This document shows, in pieces, positions 16,083 to 24,919 of a stretch of DNA of 64,000 bases. Each line of letters starts with the position of its first letter. The stretch's first letter is position 1. Below the pieces are notes generated by a model, which worked only from the letters and a program-made list of their open reading frames with translations, made no database searches and had not been told where the DNA came from. The stretch lies in the NCBI RefSeq assembly GCF_004134825.1, contig NZ_SDPN01000005.1, positions 1-64,000 of the forward strand, read 5' to 3'. Source of the stretch: Agromyces albus (lineage in GTDB: Bacteria; Actinomycetota; Actinomycetes; Actinomycetales; Microbacteriaceae). A program made the translations under genes and the position numbers.

Positions 16083-16835
16083 TCAGATTCCGGTGACGAG
16101 GTAGCCGCCGTCGACCGGCAGTACGGCGCCCGTGATGAAGGACGCCGCATCCGAGGCCAGGAAGGCCACCGCGGTGCCGACTTCTTCAGGGTTGCCGTAC
16201 CGCCCGAGCGGCGTCCGTGAGAGCAGCCGATCGCCGATCACCGGATCCTCCTTGAGTGGAGTGAGGAGCGGGGTGTCGATCCAGCCCGGAGCGATGGCGT
16301 TCACTCTCACGCCGTCGGCGGCGTAGACCTCGGCCAAGGACTTCGTCAGCTGCACGACGCCGCCCTTCGCCGCCGAATACGCGGCGATCGTGCCGCCACC
16401 GAAGTACGCGTACATCGAGGCGATGGTGATCACGCTTCCGCCGGCGCGAGTGAGCAGGGGATGAGCGAGCTGGATGGTGCGATACACGGCGAGCAGCTGG
16501 ATCGAGACCACGCGCTGGAAGGCCTCCCATTCGAGCTCTCGCTCGCCCATGCTGATGCCGGCCGCTGGCACGAGGATGTCGAGGCGATCGAGGTGCGCGA
16601 ACAGGTCGTTGAGCGCGTCGTCGTCGGTGACGTCGAGCTCCCGGACCCGGATGAGCGGATCCTCGAATATTCGAGGATCCGCTCCGAGGCCGACCGCGTG
16701 AACCTCGGCGCCCAACTGAGCGAGAACGCGTGCGGTCGCCGCACCGAGTCCCGATGTTCCTCCGGTCACCACGGCGACTCGGCCGGCGAACAGCCCCGGT
16801 CGGAAGGTCATGTCACTCACGTGAGCGGAGGCCAT
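16083..16835 (-). CDS. SDR family NAD(P)-dependent oxidoreductase
   Basis: Classical short-chain dehydrogenase of 250 aa. Nucleotide-binding TGGTSGLG is near residues 24-31, the PAAGIS (NAG-equivalent) motif is near 92, catalytic Ser is in TIASMYAYFGG, and Tyr/Lys are in YSAAK. The C-terminus PVDGGYLVTGI is typical. Preferred start is ATG 16835; ATG 16811 is an alternative. It is downstream of the aldehyde dehydrogenase by 13 bp, so both are in one operon and probably act in series on the same carbon skeleton. The codons for residues about 51-61 include a 32-bp perfect DNA palindrome. Confidence 0.9.
   Translation of the reverse strand: MASAHVSDMTFRPGLFAGRVAVVTGGTSGLGAATARVLAQLGAEVHAVGLGADPRIFEDPLIRVRELDVTDDDALNDLFAHLDRLDILVPAAGISMGERELEWEAFQRVVSIQLLAVYRTIQLAHPLLTRAGGSVITIASMYAYFGGGTIAAYSAAKGGVVQLTKSLAEVYAADGVRVNAIAPGWIDTPLLTPLKEDPVIGDRLLSRTPLGRYGNPEEVGTAVAFLASDAASFITGAVLPVDGGYLVTGI
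16653..16684. repeat. 32-bp perfect palindrome within the SDR gene
   Basis: The sequence reads identically on both strands from 16653 to 16684, with centre GAATATTC flanked by GGATCCTC/GAGGATCC. No spacer separates the arms. It encodes ADPRIFEDPLI in the SDR protein. See the findings for interpretation. Confidence 0.95.
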
Positions 16836-16848
16836 ATCGCGATCATGG

Positions 16849-18258
16849 CTAGCCGTTGATGATCTGGGGCACCGCGACCGACTTGAGCCCCTCGACGCCG
16901 AACTCGAGCCCGTACCCGGATGCCTTCACGCCACCGAACGGCGCCATCGGATGCAGTGTGCCGTGCTGGTTGATCCACACCGTTCCGGCCTCGAGTCGGG
17001 CGGCGACGTCGCGGGCCTCGGCCGGGTCCGCAGACCAGACGGATGCACCGAGCCCGGTGTCGAGGCGATTCGCGCTCGCGATGGCGTCCTCGACATCCGA
17101 GTACCGGATGACCGGGAGAGCCGGACCGAACTGCTCCTCGTCGACGAGCGGGTCGCCGTCGTCGAGGTCGGCGATGATCGTGACCGGGTAGAACAGGTCG
17201 CCGAGTTCCGTGGCGGCGGTGCCGCCGGTGATCACTCGGCCTCCGCGGGCCTTTGCGTCCTCGACCAGCCCCGACACGATGTCGAACTGCTTCTTGTTCT
17301 GCACCGGGCCGAGCACGTTCGACTCGTCGAGACCGTTGCCCATCGGCATCCGTGCGGTCACGTCCTTCAGTGCAGCGATCACCTCTTCATAGATCGAGTC
17401 GTGGACGTAGAGGCGCTTGAGGGCCGCGCACGTCTGACCGGTGTTGATGAAGGCGCCCCAGAACAGGTTCTCGGCAATCGCCGCCGGGTCGGTTCCGGGC
17501 AGCACGATTCCGGCGTCGTTGCCGCCGAGCTCGAGTGTGAGCCGGGCGAGGTTGCTCGCCGAGCTCTTGATGATCTCCCGTCCGGCAGCGGTGGAGCCGG
17601 TGAACATGACCTTGGCGATGTGCGGATGCGCCGCAAGCCGAGCACCGACGTCACGGTTGCCGGAGATGGCGACGAGCACCCCGGGTGGCAGCACCTCGTT
17701 CATGATCGAGACCATCGCCAGGACGCTGAGCGGCGTGAACGACGACGGCTTGACGACGACGGTGTTCCCCATGCGCAGCGACGGGGCGATCTGCCAGATG
17801 CCGATCATCAGCGGCCAGTTCCACGGGCCGATGGCGCCGACCACTCCGAGCGGCTTGTAGGTCAGTTCGGCTTTGGTCGCCCCGTCGTCGACGACGACCT
17901 CGCTCTCGAGCACGGTCGCCGCGGTGGCGCGAAGCCACGCGGAGCAGGCCCCGACCTCGAACCGCGCGTTGGGGCCGTTCAGCGGCTTTCCCTGCTCGCG
18001 TGAGAGCAAGTGCGCGAGCGACTCGGCCTGCGCATCGATGCGATCGGCGGCGGCGTTGAGCAGTTCGCTGCGTTTCGCATGCCCGAGGGCCGCCCACGCG
18101 GGCTGCGCCGCCTTCGCGGCGGCGATGGCCCCTTCGAGGTCCTCCACCGTCTGCTCTCGGACGAGACCGATGGTCTCGCCGGTCGCGGGGTCGGTGACCT
18201 CGCGGCCCGCGCCGGCGGGCGCCGCGACGCGGGCCAGCAGCTCGACGTATTCCGACAT
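16849..18258 (-). CDS. aldehyde dehydrogenase family protein
   Basis: NAD(P)-dependent aldehyde dehydrogenase of 469 aa, oxidising an aldehyde to its acid. General base Glu243 is in TLELGGNDAG, nucleophile Cys277 in NTGQTCAALKR, and the cofactor motif is FTGSTAAGREI. The start is ATG 18258 with an excellent GAGGAGGAAG 4 nt upstream. The open frame to 18711 is an artefact of the divergent gene. It is transcribed away from the Liv-type importer operon and followed by the SDR gene, so it probably completes oxidation of the imported compound. Confidence 0.92.
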   Translation of the reverse strand: MSEYVELLARVAAPAGAGREVTDPATGETIGLVREQTVEDLEGAIAAAKAAQPAWAALGHAKRSELLNAAADRIDAQAESLAHLLSREQGKPLNGPNARFEVGACSAWLRATAATVLESEVVVDDGATKAELTYKPLGVVGAIGPWNWPLMIGIWQIAPSLRMGNTVVVKPSSFTPLSVLAMVSIMNEVLPPGVLVAISGNRDVGARLAAHPHIAKVMFTGSTAAGREIIKSSASNLARLTLELGGNDAGIVLPGTDPAAIAENLFWGAFINTGQTCAALKRLYVHDSIYEEVIAALKDVTARMPMGNGLDESNVLGPVQNKKQFDIVSGLVEDAKARGGRVITGGTAATELGDLFYPVTIIADLDDGDPLVDEEQFGPALPVIRYSDVEDAIASANRLDTGLGASVWSADPAEARDVAARLEAGTVWINQHGTLHPMAPFGGVKASGYGLEFGVEGLKSVAVPQIING

Positions 18259-18520
18259 GACTTCCTCCTCGATGAGTGCGCGTGATGCAGCCATCCCAGC
18301 TTCACGAGGAGGGAGGGAAATGCGGTTGACCGTGGGCGCACGCCGTGTGTCCCTCAGCGCAGGCCGGGAGGGCTGTGCGCCCTCGGGCAAGCCCTCTTCG
18401 CCTCGGAACAACAGCCTTTCGATGTCACGGATCGATCCTGAGAACTGCACCGCACATCGGCGGACCTCGCCCTGAGCAGTTGCCCGTCTCCGTGACGCCC
18501 GTACGAAGGAGTACCACGAC

Positions 18521-19828
18521 ATGAGTGCAATCACAGCCAAGAGCGCCCTCGCGCTCGCCACCGGAATACTGCTCGCCGCAACGCTGAGCGCATGCGTCGC
18601 CGACGAGGGCGGCGGCGCCAATGCCGGTGGCAATACGAGCAAGGACGAACTGCAGTGCGGGCTCGCGACCGGCGAGCCCGCGACCGGCGACCCGATCAAG
18701 GTGGGGGCCATCGCGACCGCCAGCGGCGGCGTCGACTTCTCGTCTGCACCGAAGGCGGCCGCGGCCTACTTCGACTGCGTCAACGAGAACGGCGGCATCA
18801 ACGGCCGTCCGATCGACTACTCCTACCAGGACGATGCGCTCGACCCGACGAAGACGGCCCAGCTCGCGGCAGGCTATGCGGCAGACGACAGCGTCGTGGG
18901 GCTCGTGGGCGATGCGACCTTCATCGGCTGCGACGTCGCAAACGCCGAGTACGCCAAGGCCGACCTCTACTCGATCACGGGCGTCGGCGTGCCCCAGGCC
19001 TGCTTCACCTCCAGCAACATCGCGCCGGTCAACGCCGGACCGCGACAGAGCGCGATCCAGCTGTTGCAGTGGCTCGAGCAGGAGGGCAAGGCCGACGCCG
19101 TCTTCCAGGTCGGTCTCAACACGCAGGGCAACGGCGACTGGGTTGCCGCGGGCATCCTCGAGTACGCGGAGGCCAACGGCATCAACATCGTCGGCACCGA
19201 GCTCACCGATCCCACCGAGACCAACTGGCTCCCGCTCATCCAGAAGATCAAGGACTCCGGCGCCACATCGGTGATCATCGTGGACCCGGGCCCCATCACC
19301 GCGGCGATCCTCGCAGCGGTCGAGCAGCAGGATGCCCGCGGCGACATCATCTGGACGTGCACGGCCTCGTGCTACGACGCCCAGTTCGGATCGCAGATCG
19401 GTGCGTACTGGGAGGGCTTCGTCGCGAACTCGGAGCTGCAGCTCGTCGACGCCGACGGCGAGGACAACGAGCTCTGGAAGTCTGTCATGGACGCGTACGC
19501 TGCTGGCGACGCGCCCCGCGACACGTTCAGCCAGGCCGGATTCCTCGCAGCCAAGATGTTCACCACCGCAGTGCTGGAGCTCGACCCTGAGAACATCACG
19601 CGGGAGTCGGTGTCGCAGGCGATGCTCGGCATCAAGAACGCCGAGTCCGACCTGCTCTGCCGCCCCTGGTACTACGGCGAGGCCGACGAGCACAACGCCA
19701 ACCACTCGACCCGCACGGCCGAGATCACGGACGGCGTGTTCACAAAGCTCACCGACTGCATCGATTCCGGTGATCCGGCGCTCGCGTCGATCCTCGAGAA
19801 CGAGCAGTCCCTGGGCCTGGTCGGCTGA
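18521..19828 (+). CDS. branched-chain amino acid-type ABC transporter substrate-binding lipoprotein
   Basis: Lipid-anchored type I periplasmic-binding-fold protein of 435 aa. The signal peptide ends in lipobox LSAC (Cys27). The Peripla_BP_6 fold begins near residue 65 (IKVGAIATASGGVDFSSAPK). Members bind amino acids but also aromatic acids, amides and other small molecules, so the substrate should not be taken as leucine. The start ATG 18521 follows GAAGGAG. It is the first gene of a five-gene importer operon and is divergent from the ALDH-SDR pair. Confidence 0.9.
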   Translation: MSAITAKSALALATGILLAATLSACVADEGGGANAGGNTSKDELQCGLATGEPATGDPIKVGAIATASGGVDFSSAPKAAAAYFDCVNENGGINGRPIDYSYQDDALDPTKTAQLAAGYAADDSVVGLVGDATFIGCDVANAEYAKADLYSITGVGVPQACFTSSNIAPVNAGPRQSAIQLLQWLEQEGKADAVFQVGLNTQGNGDWVAAGILEYAEANGINIVGTELTDPTETNWLPLIQKIKDSGATSVIIVDPGPITAAILAAVEQQDARGDIIWTCTASCYDAQFGSQIGAYWEGFVANSELQLVDADGEDNELWKSVMDAYAAGDAPRDTFSQAGFLAAKMFTTAVLELDPENITRESVSQAMLGIKNAESDLLCRPWYYGEADEHNANHSTRTAEITDGVFTKLTDCIDSGDPALASILENEQSLGLVG

Positions 19829-19856
19829 CCATCCGAGTGAGAGAGTCGTTGCTCCC

Positions 19857-20720
19857 GTGATCCTCCCCTTCATCGTCGCCGGGCTCGTCCTCGGTTCGCT
19901 GTTCGCACTGAGCGGCGTCGGGATGCTCGTGCTGTACCGCACGACCGGCGTGCTCAACTTCGGCTACGGCGCACTGGGCGCGGCATCCGCGATGCTCGCC
20001 TGGCAACTCGTCGAGCTCAGGTTGCAGCCGGTGCTCGCGTACGCGATCGGAATCCTGGCCGCGACGGCTCTCTCACTCCTGTTCGGTTTCCTTGCCGGGC
20101 CCTTCCTCGCCACGGTGAACACCCTCACCAAGGCGACGGCGACCCTGGGCCTTGCGCTCTTCATCCTCGGGATCATGCTCTTCATGTGGGACGACAAGGC
20201 CCGCACCCTGCGCCTGCCTACCGACACGATCGGCTTCAGCATCGGAACGCGCATCACGGTGACGCAGCTCATCTGCCTGGCTCTCGCGACGGCGATCGTG
20301 ATCGCCACGTCGATCTACCTCCAACGCAGCCCAACCGGCACGGCGATGCGTGCCCTGGCGTCAGATCGGGAGCTGGCTTCGATGCTCGGCATCCGAGTGC
20401 GGCGCGTCGAGCTGCTCGCGTGGGCGGTCTCGGGAGCCCTCGGCGGCATCTCGGGCTTGCTGCTCTCGAGCCAGACCCGGCTCGAGCCCGTGTTCCTGAC
20501 GTTCATCGTCATCCCGGTGCTCGCGGCAGTGGTCGTCGGGCGTTTCCGATCCCTCGTGGGCACCCTCGTCGGGGGCTTGGTCATCGGCGTCGTCCAGGCG
20601 GTCTCGTCGGCCTTCCCCTCGACCTCGCCCTTCAGCAACGCCACACCGTTCGTCGTGGCCACTCTCGTGATCCTCTACCTTCAGCGCCGCAAGGTCGTCA
20701 CCATCGAGGTCGCCCGATGA
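19857..20720 (+). CDS. branched-chain amino acid-type ABC permease (LivH-like)
   Basis: Membrane permease, 287 aa, eight or so hydrophobic segments, with the LivH cytoplasmic-loop motif RALASDRELASMLGIRVRRV near residue 165. The start is probably GTG 19857 (VILPFIVAG), since the first membrane span begins there; GTG 19839 in the same frame is possible. It stops in an ATGA overlap with the second permease. Confidence 0.88.
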   Translation: MILPFIVAGLVLGSLFALSGVGMLVLYRTTGVLNFGYGALGAASAMLAWQLVELRLQPVLAYAIGILAATALSLLFGFLAGPFLATVNTLTKATATLGLALFILGIMLFMWDDKARTLRLPTDTIGFSIGTRITVTQLICLALATAIVIATSIYLQRSPTGTAMRALASDRELASMLGIRVRRVELLAWAVSGALGGISGLLLSSQTRLEPVFLTFIVIPVLAAVVVGRFRSLVGTLVGGLVIGVVQAVSSAFPSTSPFSNATPFVVATLVILYLQRRKVVTIEVAR

Positions 20721-21757
20721 CCGCCGTGCCGCAGCGGTCCAGCCGGATCGCCGTGTGGAGAGCCGAGAAGCTCTTCACGGTGCGGAACGTCGCACTCGCG
20801 GTCGCGCTCATTGCGCTGTTCACCGCCGGGCCGCTGGTGCTCGGTGCCTACTGGACCCGCATCGTGACGGTCTCGATGATCTTCGCGATCGCCGCGGCCG
20901 GCATCGCCCTGCTCTATGGCCGGCTGGGTCTCGTCTCGCTCGGACAGGTTTCGCTGATCGGGGTGGGCGGGTGGATCACCCTCCGCGTCGGCCATGCGAC
21001 CGAGCTGCCGTTCGAGCTGGTCCTCGTGGTCGCCGCGATCGGCACGGGTCTGATCGGAGTACTCGTCGGCCTGCCGGCACTGCGCCTGTCGGGTCTCAAC
21101 CTCGCGATCGTGACGCTCATGCTCGCGGGCGCCTTCGAGGTCGTCTTCAACGTCACCGGCTTCCCGAACGGCGGCGACGGATTCCTCGGTCGCGCACAGG
21201 GCGGGGTGCTGCAGCAACCGCTGCCCCGTCCGGTGCTCGGCACGACGGATCCCGACTACTTCCGCTACGTGCTGGTCGTCTCGATACTCATGTTCCTCGT
21301 CATCGCGCTGCACCTGTCGAATCGTCCAGGGAGAGCGTGGGCGGCGATCCGGCAGAGCGAGGCCGGTGCCCTCGCGGCCGGCATCGGCACGGTGCGGTAT
21401 CGCCTGTGGGCCCTCGCGGTCGTCTCCGCCACCACGGGCGTCGCGGGCGGGCTGCTCGCCGCCAATGCGGGGCTCCTCGATCCGATCTCGTTCAAGGCGT
21501 CGCAGTCCATCCTGCTCTTCGCGACGGTGCTCATCGGCGGCGCGTTCTCGCTCCTGGGCGCGGCGATCGCCGGGTTCCTCTCCCAGGGGCTTCCACCCCT
21601 GCTGGATGCCTGGGGCGTCAACGGCAACCTCATCTTCGTGATTCTCGGGCTCGGCATGATCCAGGCGATCACGACCGCCCCGCAGGGGATCGCGGGTCAG
21701 TTGAAGGGGCTCGCCACTCGCCTCCGGAATCGGTTCACTCAAGGGAGGTCGCGATGA
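20717..21757 (+). CDS. branched-chain amino acid-type ABC permease (LivM-like)
   Basis: Second permease, 346 aa. It has an N-terminal cytosolic stretch, about nine membrane spans, the family motif YGRLGLVSLGQVSLIGVGG near residue 68, and the ATPase-coupling loop AAIRQSEAGALAAGIGTVRY near 214. It starts at ATG 20717, overlapping the LivH-like stop by 4 bp, and its own stop overlaps the ATPase start. Confidence 0.9.
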   Translation: MTAVPQRSSRIAVWRAEKLFTVRNVALAVALIALFTAGPLVLGAYWTRIVTVSMIFAIAAAGIALLYGRLGLVSLGQVSLIGVGGWITLRVGHATELPFELVLVVAAIGTGLIGVLVGLPALRLSGLNLAIVTLMLAGAFEVVFNVTGFPNGGDGFLGRAQGGVLQQPLPRPVLGTTDPDYFRYVLVVSILMFLVIALHLSNRPGRAWAAIRQSEAGALAAGIGTVRYRLWALAVVSATTGVAGGLLAANAGLLDPISFKASQSILLFATVLIGGAFSLLGAAIAGFLSQGLPPLLDAWGVNGNLIFVILGLGMIQAITTAPQGIAGQLKGLATRLRNRFTQGRSR

Positions 21758-22473
21758 GCGGCGCGCTGCTGGTGGAAGGGCTCACCGTGCAATACGGCGG
21801 AGTGAAGCCACTCGACGAGGTATCCCTGACCTTCGAAAGCGACGTGTGCGGCCTCATCGGCCCGAACGGCGCAGGAAAGACCACCTTCTTCAACGCGCTG
21901 TCGGGGTTCGCAGCTCCGGCATCGGGGTCGCTCACCATGGCGGGAACCGACCTGCTGGCGATGAATCCGGCGAAGCGCGCGCGCTGGGGGCTGCGGCGAA
22001 CGTTCCAGCAGGAGCAGGTCATCCACACGCTGAGTGCGTGGGACAACATCCGCCTGTCCTCCGAGCACACCGGAGGGGGCCGCACTGCCGTCGAGCGCGC
22101 GGTGGACTTCGTCGGACTCGAGGGTCTGGATCGAGCCGGTTCAGCGCTCTCCATGCTCGAGCGGCGGCTCGTCGAGATCGCCAAGACGGTGTGCGGTGAA
22201 CCGCGACTCATCCTGCTCGATGAGCCCGGTGCCGGGCTCGATGCCGGCGAAACGGAGCGATTGATCGGATTGATCCGTCGGATCCCCGAGGAGTTCGGTG
22301 CGCTCGTGATCCTCGTCGACCACGACATGGACCTCGTCTCCACCGTGTGCGGCACGACGGCCGTGCTCGACTTCGGCCGCGTCATCGCGGTGGGTGTGAC
22401 GGCGGAGGTACTCGCTTCCGCCGAGGTTCGCCGAGCCTATCTCGGCACCGTCGAACTCGAGGAGACCGCGTGA
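21754..22473 (+). CDS. ABC transporter ATP-binding protein (LivG-like)
   Basis: Cytosolic ATPase, 239 aa. Walker A is GPNGAGKTT, the Q-loop lies in RRTFQQEQV, Walker B is LILLDEPGAGLD and the H-loop is VDHDMD. The C-loop is unusual: the standard LSxGxxRxxEIA reads LSMLERRLVEIAKT, so the conserved Gly is missing. LivG proteins already vary here, but loss of Gly could affect ATP sandwiching at one of the two sites. It starts at ATG 21754 after GGGAGGT and overlaps both neighbours. Confidence 0.9.
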   Translation: MSGALLVEGLTVQYGGVKPLDEVSLTFESDVCGLIGPNGAGKTTFFNALSGFAAPASGSLTMAGTDLLAMNPAKRARWGLRRTFQQEQVIHTLSAWDNIRLSSEHTGGGRTAVERAVDFVGLEGLDRAGSALSMLERRLVEIAKTVCGEPRLILLDEPGAGLDAGETERLIGLIRRIPEEFGALVILVDHDMDLVSTVCGTTAVLDFGRVIAVGVTAEVLASAEVRRAYLGTVELEETA

Positions 22474-23189
22474 GCAACAACGGACGACTGGTCATCGAGG
22501 GGATCGCGATCGAACGCGGCGGCCGCGAGGTCGTGCACGGGGTCGACCTCGTGGCGGAACCTGGCGCCATCACGGCGCTCCTGGGGCCCAACGGTGCAGG
22601 CAAGTCCTCACTCGTCCTGGCGCTCGCCGGCACCATCAAGGCCTCGCGCGGATCGGTCCGACTCGACGGCGCCGACCTCGTCGGCAAGAGCCCGACCGCC
22701 ATCCGAACTGCTGGGATCGCGACCGTGCCCGAAGGCCATCGCGTGCTCAAGGACATGACCGTTGCCGACAACCTGCGGGTTGCGTCCCTTCTCGTGCCAC
22801 GCATTGAACGCCCAGCCGCCGTGGATCGCGTCGAGTCGCTGTTCGAGGAGCTCACCCCGCTGCGCGGTCGCCTCGCCGGATCGCTGTCGGGCGGACAGCA
22901 GCAGATGCTGGCGATCGGCCAGGCGCTCGTCTCGCAGCCCCGATACCTGGTGGTCGACGAGATGTCGCTCGGACTCGCCCCGATCATCGTGCGCCGGCTC
23001 GTGCCGGCGCTGCGCCGCATCGCGGCGGCCGGTGTCGGCGTGATCCTGATCGAGCAGTTCACCCAGGTGGCGCTCGATCTCGCGAGCGACGCGTACGCGA
23101 TGGCACAGGGCCGCGTGGTCGTGCACGCTCCGGCCGCCGAGCTGAGGGAGGCGCCGGAGCGGCTCGAACAGGCATACCGCCTTGCTTGA
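22470..23189 (+). CDS. ABC transporter ATP-binding protein (LivF-like)
   Basis: Second ATPase of the importer, 239 aa. Walker A is GPNGAGKSS, the LivF-specific VPEGHRVLKDMTV follows, the C-loop LSGGQQQMLAIGQAL is canonical, and Walker B is LVVDEMSLGLAP. The start is GTG 22470 in a GTGA overlap with the LivG-like stop. It is the last gene of the importer operon; the next gene is convergent. Confidence 0.9.
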   Translation: MSNNGRLVIEGIAIERGGREVVHGVDLVAEPGAITALLGPNGAGKSSLVLALAGTIKASRGSVRLDGADLVGKSPTAIRTAGIATVPEGHRVLKDMTVADNLRVASLLVPRIERPAAVDRVESLFEELTPLRGRLAGSLSGGQQQMLAIGQALVSQPRYLVVDEMSLGLAPIIVRRLVPALRRIAAAGVGVILIEQFTQVALDLASDAYAMAQGRVVVHAPAAELREAPERLEQAYRLA

Positions 23190-23209
23190 GCCGCATCCGT
23201 CGAGGGTGG

Positions 23210-23599
23210 TCAGCGCATCGCCACGAGAACTTCAGCGGTGTCCGTGATCTGCTCGAACTTTACGGCCCTGCCGTCTTGCACCCGCCAGACGTGCGCGACG
23301 CGAGTGCTGACCGACTTGCCCGTCGCCTTGTTGGTGCCGGTATAGGTGCCGAGTCCGACCACGGTCTCCCCGTCGACCACGAGCTCGTCGATAGCGACCG
23401 ACCAGCCGTCCCATTCCCTGGCGAGGGCGATGAACACGTTGTCGCGCACGGAGTCCACGCCGACGTAGGTGCCGGCGACCGGGAAACCGGCGGCTTCGGT
23501 CCAGACGATGTCCGCTGCGAAATCCGCCATCATGCCGGGCAGGTCTCCTCGCTCTCCGGCGGCGTAGTGCGATTCGATGACCTCGCGGGGGCTCTTCAT
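23210..23599 (-). CDS. SnoaL-like/NTF2-fold protein
   Basis: Polyketide-cyclase-like NTF2 fold protein, 129 aa. N-terminal VIESHYAAGERGDLPGMM helix, IVWTEAAGFPVAGTYVG strand-turn, and a C-terminal sheet ending KFEQITDTAEV are typical of SnoaL_2. The active role in this cluster may be isomerisation or hydration of a pathway intermediate, but the sequence does not show it. AAGGAG precedes ATG 23599. It follows the Zn-dehydrogenase gene by 33 bp on the same strand. Confidence 0.8.
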   Translation of the reverse strand: MKSPREVIESHYAAGERGDLPGMMADFAADIVWTEAAGFPVAGTYVGVDSVRDNVFIALAREWDGWSVAIDELVVDGETVVGLGTYTGTNKATGKSVSTRVAHVWRVQDGRAVKFEQITDTAEVLVAMR

Positions 23600-23632
23600 G
23601 GCGACTCCTTGGGATTGATGGGATGCGGCGCG

Positions 23633-24751
23633 TCAGTCGGCGAGGACCAGCACGGCCTTGATGACGTCGTCGCGCTTCTCACGCACGACGTCGTACGCGT
23701 CACGCACCTGCTCCAACGGGAACCGGTGCGTGACGAGAGCTGCATACGGATAGGCCGCGTCGGCGAGCGCGGCGATCGCGGGCTCGTAGCCGCCCGCCGA
23801 GAGGAACGAGGGCAGCACATCGATCTCGCGGGTGAGCAGGTCGCGGTCGGCACCGAACGTCACGTCGGCCCCCCACCCGCACGCGCCGGCCAGCACCACT
23901 CGGCCACCACGGCGCACGAGCGTCACCGCGAGCGATTGCGCGGCGGTGACTCCGGCGATCTCGATGACGACATCGGCCAGTCCGCCGAGTTCCTCGGCGA
24001 CGGCGTCTCGCACATCGTCGACCGACCGGGAATCGATGGTCGCGTCCGTGCCGAAGCGGCGAGCGAGGTCCAGCCGGTTCGGTCGGGTGCCGACCATGAC
24101 GACGCGCGCCGCACCGGCGATCTTCGCGGCGGCGGAGATCAGCAGGCCGACCGGCCCGGGCCCGATGACGACCACCGTGTCGCCTTCGGCCACGCGACCG
24201 CGTTGCACCGCCCGGAACGACACGGCGAGCGGCTCGACGAGCGCGGCGGTGTCCCACGGAATGGAATCCGGGAGCCGATGGACGATCGCTTCCGACGGCA
24301 CGTGCAGATAGTCCGCGTAGCCACCCCAGAGGCCAGGTGCTGCCGTGCGCGGGATGTTGACGCCGTACTCCCGGCCGACCGGCGCTCCGCCCGCCGGATC
24401 ATCGCGATCGCACAGGTTGTACCGGCCCTCCGCGCAGCGCGAGCACGCTCCACACGGCAGCAGCATCTCCACGGCGATGCGATCGCCGACCGCAAGCCCA
24501 CGCCGACGCGCGGCTTCGCCACCGATCGCGGCGACCTCGCCCACGAACTCGTGGCCGGGCACCAGGGGGAACGGATCTCCGATGTGCCCCTCGAGGAGGT
24601 GCAGGTCGGTGGCGCAGATGCCCACCCGCCGTACTCGCATGAGCAACTGGTCGGCTGCCGGCGACGGCACTTCGATCGTGGTCACCTCGATCACACCCCG
24701 TTCGGGGAAGACGGCTTGCCGGGAGATCGTCGGGGCGGCGGCAGTGACCAT
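23633..24751 (-). CDS. zinc-dependent alcohol dehydrogenase (MDR family)
   Basis: Medium-chain dehydrogenase of 372 aa oxidising a secondary or primary alcohol with NAD(P). Catalytic zinc ligands lie in GICATDLHLLEGH and VPGHEFVGEV. The structural zinc Cys cluster is CGACSRCAEGRYNLC, and the Rossmann motif is VIGPGPVGLLISAAAKIAGA. I start at ATG 24751, which has AAGGAG 8 nt upstream; ATG 24766 is five codons longer. It is divergent from the GMC oxidoreductase gene and likely co-transcribed with the SnoaL gene. Confidence 0.9.
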   Translation of the reverse strand: MVTAAAPTISRQAVFPERGVIEVTTIEVPSPAADQLLMRVRRVGICATDLHLLEGHIGDPFPLVPGHEFVGEVAAIGGEAARRRGLAVGDRIAVEMLLPCGACSRCAEGRYNLCDRDDPAGGAPVGREYGVNIPRTAAPGLWGGYADYLHVPSEAIVHRLPDSIPWDTAALVEPLAVSFRAVQRGRVAEGDTVVVIGPGPVGLLISAAAKIAGAARVVMVGTRPNRLDLARRFGTDATIDSRSVDDVRDAVAEELGGLADVVIEIAGVTAAQSLAVTLVRRGGRVVLAGACGWGADVTFGADRDLLTREIDVLPSFLSAGGYEPAIAALADAAYPYAALVTHRFPLEQVRDAYDVVREKRDDVIKAVLVLAD

Positions 24752-24919
24752 GGAGTGCTCCTTCACAGCGTGCAGCGCGGGCTCGCGTCGGACGCTGCTC
24801 CCAGCATTCCCAGTCGCGGTCCCGGCGCGGTTGTCGCGGGCCGAACGCCCGTTGACTCAGAGTGAACGGAGGCCCGTTCCGCATGGTGGTCACCTCGAGC
24901 GCCGTGGCACTGTCGTGCC

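Noticed and set aside
18259-18711. 151-residue N-terminal extension of the aldehyde dehydrogenase
   Set aside because: Strong GAGGAGGAAG precedes ATG 18258, and the extension overlaps the divergent binding-protein gene.
23186-24865. 559-codon + strand frame
   Set aside because: Antisense to SnoaL and Zn-dehydrogenase genes with clear catalytic motifs.
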